Of a stretch of 64,000 bases of DNA, positions 31,093-42,620 are shown one piece after another. Numbering within the stretch: position 1 is the stretch's first letter; the number at the start of each line of letters is the position of its first letter. Source of the DNA: Podospora bellae-mahoneyi (lineage: Eukaryota; Ascomycota; Sordariomycetes; Sordariales; Podosporaceae). Below the pieces are notes generated by a model, which was not told the origin of the DNA, searched no databases, and worked only from the letters and a program-made list of their open reading frames with translations. A program made the translations under genes and the position numbers. Location of the stretch: positions 1,612,001-1,676,000 of the forward strand of contig NC_085883.1 in the NCBI RefSeq assembly GCF_035222275.1, written 5' to 3'.

Positions 31093-33253
31093 ATGGAAAC
31101 CGCAGAATTTCAGGCCCAAGCTTCCCCGGAATCATCTCCATCCCAAGAATCCATGGGGACAGCCCTCGATGAGAAGACGGGCACTGTTACTCATCAGCCC
31201 GCCAGTCAGGATCATCTCGGTGCAGAGGACCAATTCACCGGTTGCCCACCAAGACCTCGAGGTGAACTCGTAAAAGTCTGGATATTTGAGCTTCTCTGTC
31301 TAGTGGTCAGTTTTGGATCTCTCTTCAGTGGGTGCAACTCCAGAAGGGTCACAGCGCAAACGCTTACAACATACCCCCAGTCATCATCAGTGTCCTGAAG
31401 ACATATGACAATCACCCACTTCCCAAGCTTTCATTCCACATCACCCTCAACACCTTTCTTTCCTTCTTCACCACCCTAGCTAAAGCAGCTTTCATGAGCC
31501 CGGTGGTGGAGTGTATCAGCCAGAGGAAGTGGAATTGGTTCGATCAAGAGCATCCCATAACCGATTTCGATGTTTTTGATAAGGCGAGTCGTGACGTCTT
31601 CGGGTCGGTCTTGTTGCTGAGGTTGCTCAAAGGAGACAGTTAGCTGTGGTTGGTGCGGTGATATCCATTGTGGGCATTGTCACAACGCCTGTCACCCAGC
31701 TTCTCATCGAGTATCCAAGTCGTTTGGTATCTCCACCCCCAGGCCCGGACACCCCAAACGCTACCATTCCCGCTGTCCAGAACTATCGCAGCCGTGTTGG
31801 TTTGGCTGGGCCACGATCGCTCGACATCACCAGCTTTGTTTCGGCCGGCCTTGTGCATCCGTCAGGTTCACTGATCAGTAAGGTGGTTCCGGTATGCCCC
31901 AGCGGAACCTGTGGATTCCCTGAATTTGAAAACTTGTCACTTTGTTCCAAGGAAGTCAACATTACAGATCGAATACGGGTCGGGCAGGTCCCCTTTTCTA
32001 CCTCCCGTGACTGGACAACTTGGGATAGTATGATTGACAAGAACCCCCTCCTGCTTAACGGAACCCTGGCCTACAATGTGTCCTTCCTTGATGAGGAAGA
32101 CGAGTACTTCATTGCCCCAGTGTCCTTCACATTGTACAGCTAATTATACAGCTCGCGTCTCGTTCGATCTATTGCCTTCGCCGAAGATAAGACCCTTGCC
32201 GCTGCATGGGTGGCCGGATACAAGGTTTGTCTTGCCTAACGCCGGCAACGTCACATACACTCACGGCAACTCAACAAGCTCGAACCCTTGGAACTGGCAG
32301 GCCTTCGAGATGGTTTACTACGCCTGCGTCAACAGATACTCGGTCCGTGTTGACAATGGAACTGCACGCACAGTGACTCTGTCGTCGCATGACGTGGTTG
32401 GGCCTTCAGACCACGGTGTGATAGCACTCAACTGTACGACACCAAGACTGGTTAGTGGAGGGGCACAGAAGACACAGTGTCAGCAGGACGGGAGAAACCC
32501 CAACCAAGGGGTGCTCACACTCAAGGGCAGCTTTCCGACAGCTCAGGGTTCAAACTTTACCGCAGATGTGCGGAGTTTGACACTCCCGGGCCCGGCCATC
32601 ACCCATGATTCAGCTGGTATCTGGGCCTGGGATAGTGGTGCGGTGAAGATTTTGGTGGGAAATGTCGCAACCCCAACGCTTGCTGTTGCCGTATACGGAT
32701 ACAGAACCGATGACTTTGGAACAGCCGAAAACCGGTTGCAGACCTGGGATACCGAAATCCAACGACAGAGGCTGCAAAATGTGGCCACCAATCTGGCGGT
32801 AAGCATAACCAATGGTTAAGTGACGAGCCTCCTCTGTTCCTTCAGACAGATAGCCTGTTGAGGTATCAAACTGGTTGACAACGCTTTTCCAGCCTTCGCT
32901 CTATCAGATCTGATATCAATTCGACCGATGGGGCGGATAATGCTTTCCCGGTGGTTGGCACTGTCCCTGAGATGCAAACATCTGTGCAGGTGCGCTGGGT
33001 GTGGTTGACCCTCATCGTTTTGCAGCTTGGCCTCGCTCTGATATTCTTCATCATGACCATGATTGCGACTCATCGTCTTGATACTCAAGTTCGCAAGAGC
33101 TTGGCGCTTGAGACATTATATGCGCTTCACCCCAATGGCGGGCTTGGAAACGAGGGGACAAAAGCTCAGATGGTTCGACAACACGGCAATATGGTACTGT
33201 TGCAGCGAGACAAAATTCGCAACCAAAACAGAGAAAGACTGATGACAATTTGA
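31093..33253 (+). pseudogene. DUF3176-type membrane protein, probably disrupted
   Basis: The order of motifs is that of fungal DUF3176 proteins. After a disordered N-terminus, VWIFELLCLVVSFGSLF joins ISVLKTYDNHPLPKLSFHITL across an intron at 31328-31380 (GTGGGT ... CCCCAG, phase preserved). SQRKWNWFD, FDKASRDVFGSVLLL and GAVISIVGIVTTPVTQ follow. A glycosylation-rich extracellular region comes next, then a last membrane helix (WVWLTLIVLQLGLALIFFI) and a short cytosolic tail. However, the frame changes near 31625 without any intron signal, again near 32130, and the candidate 3' intron (GTTAAG ... TTCCAG, 32815-32892) does not keep frame. Either the gene is decaying or the assembly contains indels. 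Function of the family is unknown. Confidence 0.65.
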
Positions 33254-33481
33254 GCTCACATGGGTAGCGGGGCGAATGGAGCCTGGTGTCGAAATCAGAG
33301 GGAAGGAGCAGGCGGAGACACACTATCCTGCTTAATTGGAAGCCTAAGGTACTTAGCTGCTAGGTAGTTACCTAATAGGTAGCTACCTTAAAGAGACGGT
33401 TAGCCTGAAGCATAAGGTATCTTATCTAATAACACGAATATATATGTTATCCTTGCCAGTTCCGTCCTGACACCTGACAAA

Positions 33482-34283
33482 ATGTCCAATGACCACCGGT
33501 CAGTGGCGCTTCTTTGTTTCCGCCGGGCTGGCCTGCATTCCGTTTGCAACATTCGACCCCCGCCCAGGGCCCTTCGTAGAACAAACAGATCGCATCATGT
33601 CCCCGAGAGCCCATCGTCGTTCTACTTCATCTTGGGCACTGAAGGAGACTGGCTTCTCTACTATCTTGGCGACCGGCTCATTTCACAAGAGGAGATTGCC
33701 AAGGTTTCCGACATCATGGAAAAGCACTCAATCGGGCCGGAGAATACTCGAATCCGGAAACTGGTTGAGGATGGCAACCCAATAACTTGTTGCACCCTTC
33801 ACGTAGTCTTATACGTCACCTACCTCAACATCGGAGTTGATCGCCCCTCCAAGCTCTTGAGACATTGCCCAAAAACCAGGCTTGGGGCCAGGCCCACCAC
33901 CGGGTACCTAGCTATACACACCTTGATCCCCGGGAACCCCCCTACAAATCTAACTCGTATTTCGTAGGCCCACTTGTCTATCCTCAAGCACATGCCTCAA
34001 GACGGAGGGCGGCGTCATCCGCATCTCCCAACACACGGAGGAGGACTCAACCGTCACCATCCACCTCGACCTCACCAAGTTCGCCTCGCACGGTAAATCC
34101 GCTCTGGGCCGCTACCTCGTGCACCTGCATATCTGGCGCTGCGCTCCAAATATCTCAGCTCGCAACGACTTATACGAGCCTCTTTGTGCCGTCGAGGGTG
34201 AGTTCGAAACCGAGACCCAGATGGAAGTTTGTCCAGCCCAACAGGTTCCTTCGGGCGAGGACGAGGTCGAGATGGATGTGTGA
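33482..34283 (+). CDS. Uncharacterised small gene, model uncertain
   Basis: Two segments look coding. The first, from about 33590 to 33785, includes SFYFILGTEGDWLLYYLGDR and KVSDIMEKHSIGPENTRIRK. The second, about 33990-34283, uses C-ending codons (KTEGGVIRISQHTEED ... TIHLDLTKFASHGK ... EDEVEMDV) and ends in TGA at 34283. Between them, GTACCT near 33905 and a TTTCGTAG acceptor near 33968 with a CTAAC branch suggest an intron. The start is unclear because ATG 33482 and ATG 33489 open two overlapping frames, and the second gives a hydrophobic N-terminus (MTTGQWRFFVSAGLACIPF). I do not recognise the family, and it may be a decayed gene. Confidence 0.35.
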
Positions 34284-34451
34284 GGTGTGAGATGTAACGA
34301 GCTGTCGGCTTTGCGAGAAAAAACCGTGATTAACCACCTAGAATCTAGATAATGATTAGATTTGAGCTTGCCTAGTCAACGGCGAGAATCAACGACATGT
34401 CAAACAGAGAGAAATATCAAAGAAGAAGCCCTCAGTATATCTACCCAACCT

Positions 34452-34840
34452 CTAAACCTCTACTCTATCCCTATGCCTCGCCCTCCCACAATCACCTCTC
34501 TCCACAACCCTATCAACCCCAACTGCAAACCTCCCATCCTCCTTCAAAATATCCCCCACCAACTCTTTAAACTCCCCACCTAAAGCCTCAATCACCACCT
34601 TGACATCCGGAGCCCTCGGCGCCTCCTCCTCCGCCATCCTCACCAACTTCGCTGGATCCAGCCCTCCCTCTTTCATCACCCCTGTTTTCCCCATCGCCAA
34701 CCGCCCTTTGACATCCCTCCCACTCCTCAACTTCCCATCCAACGTCGCGGGTCCAATAACCGTATCATCTAACAATTGCTGCCATCTCGAGAGAAACATC
34801 CCCGGTCCGGCATAAGACTGTTTCAACGGCATTGTGTTCC

Positions 34841-34903
<63 letters not shown>

Positions 34904-36987
34904 GGGTGGCGGGCTTGGTTTCCGGGAATCACCACCGCCGCCTGACCATCCCCAAGACAGCGGCGTTGACCACCCACTGTTGCTCAAGGAAGAAGCCGGT
35001 CGCGGAGAAGAAGGTGGGTTGTCCGGTGGTAAATTATCCAGGATTGTCTGCATCCGTTTTCTCGAAAGATCCTCCAAAGAAGAGAGATATGACGCATGTG
35101 CGTTGATGCTGGGAAGGATGCGTTCTCTTGTCGAAGAAGGCAGGGAGCTAAAGAGGAGCTGGAGGTTACTACTCACTGCGCCTGCACCTCCAGGATGTTT
35201 CTTTGATTTTGACGAGTCTGGTGACTTTGTTGATTTCTCATGTTCTGATGGCGGTCGCTGGTGCTGCTGAAACACTTTGATAGTGCTGCTACACCATACT
35301 CGAAAGTCGTTGGTGAGATAGGGGCACTGGCTGGCCACTTGATGCAGGAAATTGTACAACAACTGCCTGTTTCTTCGTAGAAGAATGACATAATCCTCCA
35401 CTGACGGCGTCCGGGCCTCAGCATCGTTTTTGGGGGAACCACTGGTCCAGCTGCCGAGGAACCCGTTCCCGTCCTTTGGTTTCGCCTTGCCGATGTTGAT
35501 AAAATCGCCAATGAATCCCTCAACAGCCGCTACATGCTCCCGCAGATCAACATGTTCATGCAGGACGCGAATAAACGGCTCAAACGCAGCCACAAGATCC
35601 TTGACTGCTTTGGTCAAAAGATCTGGTTGCTGACGGCAGAGTACGTTTGGAATTTCCTCGCGGTCTCTGATCATGAGCAACGTCGAGAAGTATTCAAGAT
35701 ACTGGGCGTGTTGTTCTTCTGTGAGGTTCTTCAGCAAACTGGGATTGGACCTCCTTAGAATAGTCACCACCATTGTTTCTGGGGTGCGTATGCTGTGATT
35801 GCGGGCCTCCTCATGCTCCTCCCTTGGTTTGCCAACATGAACTTTGATCGCATCAAGTTGGCACTTGGACGAGGCAAGTTGACCTCTGGTCTTTTCAATC
35901 TTGTCAATGGTTTTTCTTGACTCGGTGTTATCCCAAGAGAGAACCATCGAGATAATCCTAGAGAGTCAGCTATTGTGACAATCGAAGCAGGATAAGGGCA
36001 AAAGAAGCATACTTTTGTAACAGATTCATGCCATCATCCGCATCTTGGGTGAGTCCAACCCAGTTGGAAAGTGCACCGACGCCCACTTTGGCCAGCAAAA
36101 GTCGCATCATGCCGTGAATCATGGTGGCGGCATTTCCTATGCGCAGAGTCTGCTTAACCATGGAATAAGGTAGCAACTTATGCACATTTTCCATGAGTTT
36201 GAGCATATATGGTCCCTCAGGGGTCAGGACGAAGACATGATGTAGCAGTGTTGCCAGACTAGAAACCCCTATTAATAACGGCTTTGAAATACCTCAAATA
36301 TAAGACTCACTGGATAATGATGTAGTCCACTGCAGCTTGAACACCAGACGAGTGTTCCTCCAGACTCTTCTGCTCAGCAGCGCAGCGGAACAGTTCATCA
36401 ATCAGATTCCCATACAGCAACTCATGCACAGCATCCTCCCATGCCCGCTCAAGATCCTCCGCTTGTGATCGGTCATAATTGCCCTTGAGATTTCTCTTCT
36501 CTCCTTGTTCAAGACCTCCGATTATCCCCCGGGAAACCACTTCGTGAATCGACGACGCAGCAGTGGCCAAAGTCTTCCTAGCACCCAGCGACCCCTTGTC
36601 GTAGCTGTCGGAAAGATTCGCCTCTGCAAGCTTTTCCAAGATGCCTTGAAACTTTTGGTGCCAAAACTCTGGTGGCAGATCCCGAATTCCCGGAAATGAC
36701 AAAACGATGGTCCGGAGTACTCCGGCTAGTAAAGGTGATGACGAGTCGGTGGCATATGTCGGTGCGCTAGTGCTGTCATTCTTAGTGCGTTGGGCAAAGG
36801 GATATCCATACCCTGAAATGGTGGCAGGGTGCTTGAAGCTTTCGACCTCTGCATATGTCTCGTGATGGGTGAGGATGTCCAAGAGCGCGTGCAGCTGGGT
36901 CGAGGTCAAAGTTTGGGGGGTTACAGAGGCCGACTTCCGTGCACTTGGGTCGTCAGATTGCTGGTGTTGGTGATGGGCCGGCTCCAT
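34452..36987 (-). CDS. PX-associated (PXB) and DUF3818-domain protein
   Basis: Modelled exons on the minus strand: 36987-36311, 36258-36013, 35957-34947 and 34839-34452 (773 residues). The first two introns (52 and 55 nt) are well supported by frame and homology. The PXB part lies at residues 20-130 (LTSTQLHALLDILTHHETY, LPPEFWHQKFQGIL, SDSYDKGSLGARKTL). The DUF3818 part includes VLTPEGPYMLKLMENVHKLL, LRIGNAATMIHGMMRLLLA, GMNLLQKIISMVLSWD and VLCRQQPDLLTKAVKD. A C-terminal piece (YAGPGMFLSRWQQLLDDT) belongs to the family but is in another frame, beyond a (CAA)n run. An intron with donor GTCAGG and acceptor AACAG that contains the repeat keeps frame but lacks a good branch point. Yeast relatives bind phosphoinositides through a PX domain; none is visible here. 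A membrane-trafficking role is inferred. Confidence 0.8.
34841..34902 (+). repeat. (TTG)n / (CAA)n microsatellite
   Basis: About 20 TTG trinucleotides in a row. On the minus strand it is CAA repeats inside the PXB/DUF3818 gene, either in an intron or encoding Thr, Gln or Asn runs depending on frame. Confidence 0.95.
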
Positions 36988-38400
36988 GACGGGAGCTTGC
37001 GTTGTTAGTGCTGGGTGTGGACGGACAGAGACAAGTCGGTATAGGGTATACTGCTTGATGTTTCATAGGGGAATTTAACAGGTCGGAGGAGGGAGGCTGA
37101 AGGTGTCACAGGTTAGAGTTGCATGTATCCAACTGAAAGCCATGTGGCAGATGTTGCGGCGCAAATAGCTGAGGTGACGTCAGGAGGAGCGAGCGATGAT
37201 TGGAGCAGAGGATGATAGGTATGCTGAAGGTTGTAGAATTCAGGCTGCTTAGATGCATTCATCCCCGAGTATAGGCAATAGGCCCACTGCACGATTCATG
37301 AAGCGATTCGAATCAGGGACTCTCTCAGGCGACCATGTTGGACCATTTTGGGCGGTGGGTTGGCAGAACATGACAAAGATTGTCTGAGAGTTTAAAGTTG
37401 AGAAGACTGGTGGGACGAACCGTCGTCTGGTCTGGTCTGGTCTGGTCCGCGTGATTGGAGCCGCCAGGAACAGCCACCCGGTCACCTCTCACTTTCTCTG
37501 CCAGTCGGAGTATTTTCTACGCAACGTTTTTGGCTTCGGAGGCAGGAAGCCTTCTTGGGTTCTTGGGTGCTTCTTGGAAGTTGGAGGAGGCAGGGCGACA
37601 ACCCTAACCCAGCCCCTGGACTTAGCGCAAGCGAAATGTCCGACCCCGATCGATCGGGAATTTCTTCTCTGATGCCGCTTCCATTACGGCGCACACTGCT
37701 CGCCGTGTCTGTCACCATGGTGTATCTGTCACACCAAATTCAACAACATCTGCCAGTGTTCGGTTGCCACTATGCCCGCCTTGCATCTTTGGGCCCTGGG
37801 TGACAAATGCTGGACACTCAAAGGTTGGACAGATGGCCGACTTGCCCGCTAGCCGGTGAACGGCTTTTTACACCGCTTGTGGCTGGTCAGTGGTCGTGAC
37901 CGTCGAGTCAATCACGTCGCGTTCCAATGTCGAGCCAGCACAAGCGTCCATCAGCAGCGGCTGGCAATTGTCCAACGATGCTCCGGTCCAAACGGCGCCG
38001 TTCACCGGCCATCGTCCACCGGCCGAGGAGAAGTCGTTATTGTTCCAGCCTGTCGGTCCTGTCCTGGTGTTCATCGGACGACTGGCTTCTCTTGTTGAAC
38101 GTCTAGTGCGGGCACCGCCGCGGAAATGTGAGTGGCCAAGAACGATATCACGGCTATCAGGCAGCCGTTGATGATCTGGCGAATGGTAGAGGGTTGGCAG
38201 GAGTCCAAAGAGTATGTTTGGAAGTGGTTGGAGGTCGTGGCGACAGCCAGTGTATATATGTGCTTGAGAAGTCTCTCAGTTCGAAAATACTGTACCAGCT
38301 TCAGGTCATCAACAACCACCTCAGACATTTGACATTCTTCTCACATTTACACGAAATACCCGCACAGCCGCAAGCACCGTATAGCCTCAGAAGCAGCACC
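36988..38400. other. Divergent intergenic region
   Basis: About 1.4 kb separates the minus-strand PXB/DUF3818 gene and the plus-strand multicopper oxidase. Four tandem TGGTC-type units (TCTGGTCTGGTCTGGTC) lie at about 37425-37446. No gene or RNA was supported; open frames here overlap in several phases. Confidence 0.5.
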
Positions 38401-40455
38401 ATGAAAACAGCCACAATATCCTCCCTCTGGTTAGGGAGCTGGCTTCCGGCCGCCTTGGCTGAGATGGTCACTCATGATCACAACTTCCACCCAGATCATA
38501 TTCTCAGAGTCACAGAGGCTCAGGTGCCACTGTCATGCGAGAGTCGAACAGATATCCTCGTCAACGGAACGTCTCCAGGCCCCGCTCTTCACATCCTGCC
38601 TGGGACGAGCAGTTGGATCAGGGTTTACAATGATATGCCTGACCAAAACCTGACCATGGTGAATCTTTGGTAGTTCCCCTGCCTGGTGAGCATACGCTGA
38701 CCAAGATACAAGCATTGGCATGGCCTGACACAGAGAATGGCCCCCTTCGCTGATGGAACGCCTCTCGCCTCTCAGTGGCCCATTCCTCCAGGGCACTTCT
38801 TCGACTATGAGATTGCAACCAACAATGATGACGCCGGCACTTACTTCTACCACTCCCACGTCGGTATACAGGCCATCAGCTGCACAGGCCCCTTGATCGT
38901 TGACGACTGTGGAAGCTCGCCTTACCACTATGATGACGAGCGCATCCTTCACTTTCAGGACTTCTTCCAAAAGTCAGATCAAGAAATGATGAGCGATGTT
39001 ACTAAAGGCCCTTTCAAATGGGCTGGTGAAATCCACGGCGTTCTTCTCAATGGAAAGGGCGTTGCCACCGGCCAACAAGCCTCCGTTGGCCCGTCCGGCG
39101 GAGGCAGAGGTTTCTTCGGTGGTCGCCTCGGTGGTCGTCCTGATGGTTTCGGTGGCAACTTCCGTCACCACGGCGGTGATTATGATGACCAGAGCGACAG
39201 CAAGGGCTGTGACTCCAAGTCTGATGATACTAGCAGTGATGACTCCAACCAAGCTCAAGTCGAAATCACCGCCGGCTGTACCCTCCCCGTCATTGACGTC
39301 GAGCCTGGCAAGACCTACCGCTTCCGCTTCATCGGCGCCAATGGCCTTTCTTTTCTTACCATGGGCCTCGAGGACCACGACGACCTCACGATCATCCAAG
39401 TCGACGGCAGCGAGTACAACGCCCCCGTCAAGACTGACCGCCTCAACATAGGCGCCGGACAGCGCTTCGACGTCCTCTTCAAGGCCAAGACCATCGACGA
39501 GCTCGAGAAAAACGGCAACAAATCCACCTTTTACCTCCAGTTCGAGACCCTCGAGCGTCCCGAGCCCTACACTGGCTACGGCGTGGTCCGGTACGACCAA
39601 TCCACGCCCATCCCCACAGCCCCGGCCAATAAGGTCCTCGACTTGCCAAGAGATCCCACCAACTGGATGGAATACACCTTCACCTCCCTCTTCCCCGAGC
39701 AGAACGAAGCCCCTTCCGCCTCTGAAGTCACCCGCCGCATCATCATCGACGCCGAGCAAAAGCAAGAAAACGCCACCGGCAAGGTCGTCTGGGAGCTGGC
39801 TCACCTTTCCTGGACCGAGCACACCTACACCAGCCCCTTGCTCGTCGACATCTACCAGTACGGCGACGCCGCCCTCCCCAACTGGGAAGCCGCCCAATCC
39901 AACTGGGGCTGGGACCCCAAGACAAAGTCCTTCCCCTGCAAGCTCGGCGAAGTCATCGAGATCGTCTTCCAAAACACGGGCTCTGAACTCGGCGGCATCG
40001 TCGAAACCCACCCCTTCCACGCTCACTCCAAGCATTACTATGATATCGGCTCCGGCCCCGGCAAGTACGATGCCGAGGCGAATAACAAGAAGCTTGAGCA
40101 GACGGGTTACAAGGCTGTCAGGCGGGACACGACGATGCTGTACCGGTATGACGAGCAGGTCGGTGTTGGTGAGCCGGCTGGGTGGAGGGCGTGGAGGCTC
40201 AAGATTACGGATGCGGGGGTCTGGATGATTCACTGCCATATTCTTTCGCACATGATGATGGGGATGCAGTCGGTTTGGACGATGGGGGATGCGGAGCAGA
40301 TTCGGAAGCTGCCGCCGACGGCGATTTCGGGGTATATGACTTATGGGGGGAGCGTGTATGGGAATTCGACGCATGCGCCGAGGCTGTACCAGTATTTTAA
40401 TGGGACGAATCAGTGTAGGCCCGTGGAGAAGAAGGAGAGGATCAGGGTCTACTAA
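38401..40455 (+). CDS. Secreted multicopper oxidase (ascorbate oxidase/laccase-like)
   Basis: Exons 38401-38658 and 38713-40455 encode 666 residues. The 54-nt intron (GTGAAT ... TACAAG, CTGAC branch) joins NLTM to HWHGLTQRMAPFADG. The N-terminus MKTATISSLWLGSWLPAALA is a signal peptide. All four copper signatures are present: HWHG (residue 87), HSHVG (133), HPFHAH (519) and HCHILSHMMMGM (593). The protein should therefore bind a type-1 and a trinuclear copper site and reduce oxygen to water while oxidising phenols, metal ions or ascorbate-like donors. The motif set resembles fungal pigment or iron-related oxidases. An unusual Gly/Arg- then Asp/Ser-rich insert sits at residues 212-266, between the first and second cupredoxin domains. 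Several Asn-glycosylation sites occur. Codon use turns G-rich after about 40050. Confidence 0.9.
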
Positions 40456-41113
40456 GAGTTACTCGAGGGACTGTGCACAAGAGGGAAGGTAAAATAAGGT
40501 AGGTTATATATGATATAGATTGGGGGCCGGTATGGAAGCAAGAGCGTCTGGCTTTGGATTGTTTATAGATGTTGTTGGCGGGTTGAAGGTGGATAGGGGT
40601 CAGGTGCGTGGTGCGGTTGGCTGGATATCTTCTCGAGGTTTTACACAGATACCACAGCAAGTATTTTGTATTTTTGTAACTCTCGACATAAAAACACAAT
40701 ACAAAAGACATTAAAAGATCAAACAACGCACACATTGGCGTTCTCAAATCCAAGCATCAAACGGAGATGTCCTTGTATCACCCCTTTCAGCTGACAAGTC
40801 CCAAGACGGTCTAGCCTCATCCCAGGAAATCTCCCACCAGCCTACCCCGGAAAACACAAGTTCCCTGCATACGGGATACCGGAGTTTCGAGATGAGGTGA
40901 TGTCAAAGCATCATCGTTCTTCTTTTTTAAAATCCCATCCTTTTCCTCTCTCTCTCTCTCTTTCTCTCCTCCTTCACTCATCACCATCGTCACTCTTTTC
41001 TTTGGGTGCTTTGATCAATCTGTCCATCGTGACATTACACTCTTTTACACATCACTCATACACAATCACTGGTTTTACACTGAACATACAGTCTACACTC
41101 GCTCACTTTCAAA
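40456..41113 (+). other. Intergenic region with CT-rich leader
   Basis: Holds the 3' end of the oxidase gene and the leader of the GPI-type protein gene. A CTCTCTCTCTCT tract at about 40945-40965 precedes the ATG at 41114. No gene seen. Confidence 0.55.
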
Positions 41114-41851
41114 ATGCATCAACAAACCCTCCTCCCCATCCTGGCCCTCGCCCTTGGCGCAGCAGCCAAAACTGACATCGGAGGCTGCGTCTCTACCAAG
41201 GTCCCCTACATGACGCAGGATACGTTGGTGTACAGGTATGCCCTGCCCTTTCCCCGCCCCTCTACCTACCTATTCCTCCCCAATCTAACATCCCCATTTA
41301 GCTCCCTCCTCTGGTACCTCCCCGACACAGGCGAAATCTGCGAAATCCTCGACTGCGGCGGCGGCCGCGCACCCCCAAAGACCAACGTCCCTGGTTGTGG
41401 GAACTACGCCGGGACAGAGGAGTACAAGCCGAGGTTCTGGACTGGGTTCAACGCTGAGCCGACTACTACTAGTGTGGTTGCGAAGCCGACGACGGAGGTG
41501 AAGACTGTGACGACGGGTGTGGAGGCGACGACTACGAAGAAGAGTGAGGTGCCGGTTGAGACAGGGGCTGTTGGTAATGAGGAGGAGACGGAGGCACTGA
41601 AGCCGACGACGTTGGTTACTGTTTCGACTAGTGCTGATGGGAGTGCTGTGACGAGGACGGTGGAGGAGGTTGTGGAGAGTACTGAGGGGGCGGGTGCTGA
41701 GGGGGCGCAGGATGGGGGTGATGCTGAGGGTGAGAGGAGCAGCAGCAGTGGCAGTAGTACTTCGGTTTCGACTGCGGGTGCGGCGCCGACGGGGGTGGTG
41801 ATGATGGGAGTTGTGGCTGGTGTTGCGGCGGGGATGGCTTTTGTTGCCTAG
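41114..41851 (+). CDS. Small secreted GPI-anchor-type cell-surface protein
   Basis: Exons 41114-41235 and 41302-41851 encode 223 residues. The 66-nt intron (GTATGC ... ATTTAG, CTAAC branch) keeps frame, joining TLVY to SSLLWYLPD. MHQQTLLPILALALGAAA is a signal peptide. The mature N-terminal module has conserved-looking cysteines (IGGCVSTKV, GEICEILDCGGGRAPPKTNV, PGCGNY), and homologous fungal proteins share the CGGGRAPPK motif. Some databases label relatives as siderophore biosynthesis enzymes, but I see no catalytic features to support that. Thr/Val/Glu-rich and then Ser-rich stretches follow. The C-terminus (GVVMMGVVAGVAAGMAFVA) after small residues fits a GPI-attachment signal. It likely sits on the plasma membrane or wall. 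Confidence 0.78.
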   Translation: MHQQTLLPILALALGAAAKTDIGGCVSTKVPYMTQDTLVYRYALPFPRPSTYLFLPNLTSPFSSLLWYLPDTGEICEILDCGGGRAPPKTNVPGCGNYAGTEEYKPRFWTGFNAEPTTTSVVAKPTTEVKTVTTGVEATTTKKSEVPVETGAVGNEEETEALKPTTLVTVSTSADGSAVTRTVEEVVESTEGAGAEGAQDGGDAEGERSSSSGSSTSVSTAGAAPTGVVMMGVVAGVAAGMAFVA

Positions 41852-42620
41852 AGGGTGTTGGTACCTGTGAATTAGTAATTATGCGTTTAAACTCCAAAGG
41901 GAGGAATTGAATCAAGACGAAACTGCATGTTGGCAGAGCTTCTCCGCAACTGCCCTGCCTTGGAATGCAAGCTTGGCCAGGCTTCTTTGTTGGAGTCGTC
42001 GGCTCAAAGGCGGTATCGGATGGCAGTAATCACGTTTTCGGCTTAGTTACACAGGCCAACCCCTTCTAATTTTCCATTCCACCCTCATTCACAGGGCAAC
42101 GGCAGAAGCACCCACCGTGCTCCTCCGCCCAAGCGCCGTCGATTCCACCGACAGCCCACCAAAACACACCTCAACCAACCCTCTCTCACGTCCCTCCTCC
42201 AGCCGGCCCGCTGTCAACACGCTGCCCACTGCCCGCCCCGGAGAGCTTCGTTCACTTGACCATCGCCGTCGCGTCGTCGTGTCACTTGGCTGTCGTGAAA
42301 ATCAAGCACCGCAGCGAACCAGTCCGAGTGACGTGTCCCAGTGGATTCTCAGAAGAACCAAGCCCAAGCTGCACCTCCAACTTAGTCTCGCATCAACCAC
42401 AACCACAAACGCCCCCGGTCGCAGACGAGCCGGCTCATTTGCACCAGCACCCCTCATTCCTCTACAGTTCGCTCGTTATTATTTTGTCGTCCGCTTCCCT
42501 GCCTGGCTGTCTACCTAGCAAATTTGTGAGCGGCCAGACGTATCGATTGCAATCGCCGCTTCCAAACACTCGACCGACCGACCGGTTGACTGAACTACCC
42601 CACAAACAAACAAACAAAAC
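41852..42620 (+). other. Intergenic spacer and leader
   Basis: No gene was supported. The C/A-rich stretch from about 42080 to 42620, with ACCGACCGACCG and ACAAACAAACAAAC tracts just before the ATG at 42621, looks like the leader of the coiled-coil protein gene. Confidence 0.55.

Noticed and set aside
37290-37320. GATTCGAATC-containing stretch resembling a tRNA T-arm
   Set aside because: It is only a short palindrome. No acceptor, D or anticodon arm could be placed on either strand.
38974-40374. Long antisense open frame (466 codons) opposite the multicopper oxidase
   Set aside because: C-ending sense codons deplete stops on the opposite strand. The antisense translation has no sensible domain.
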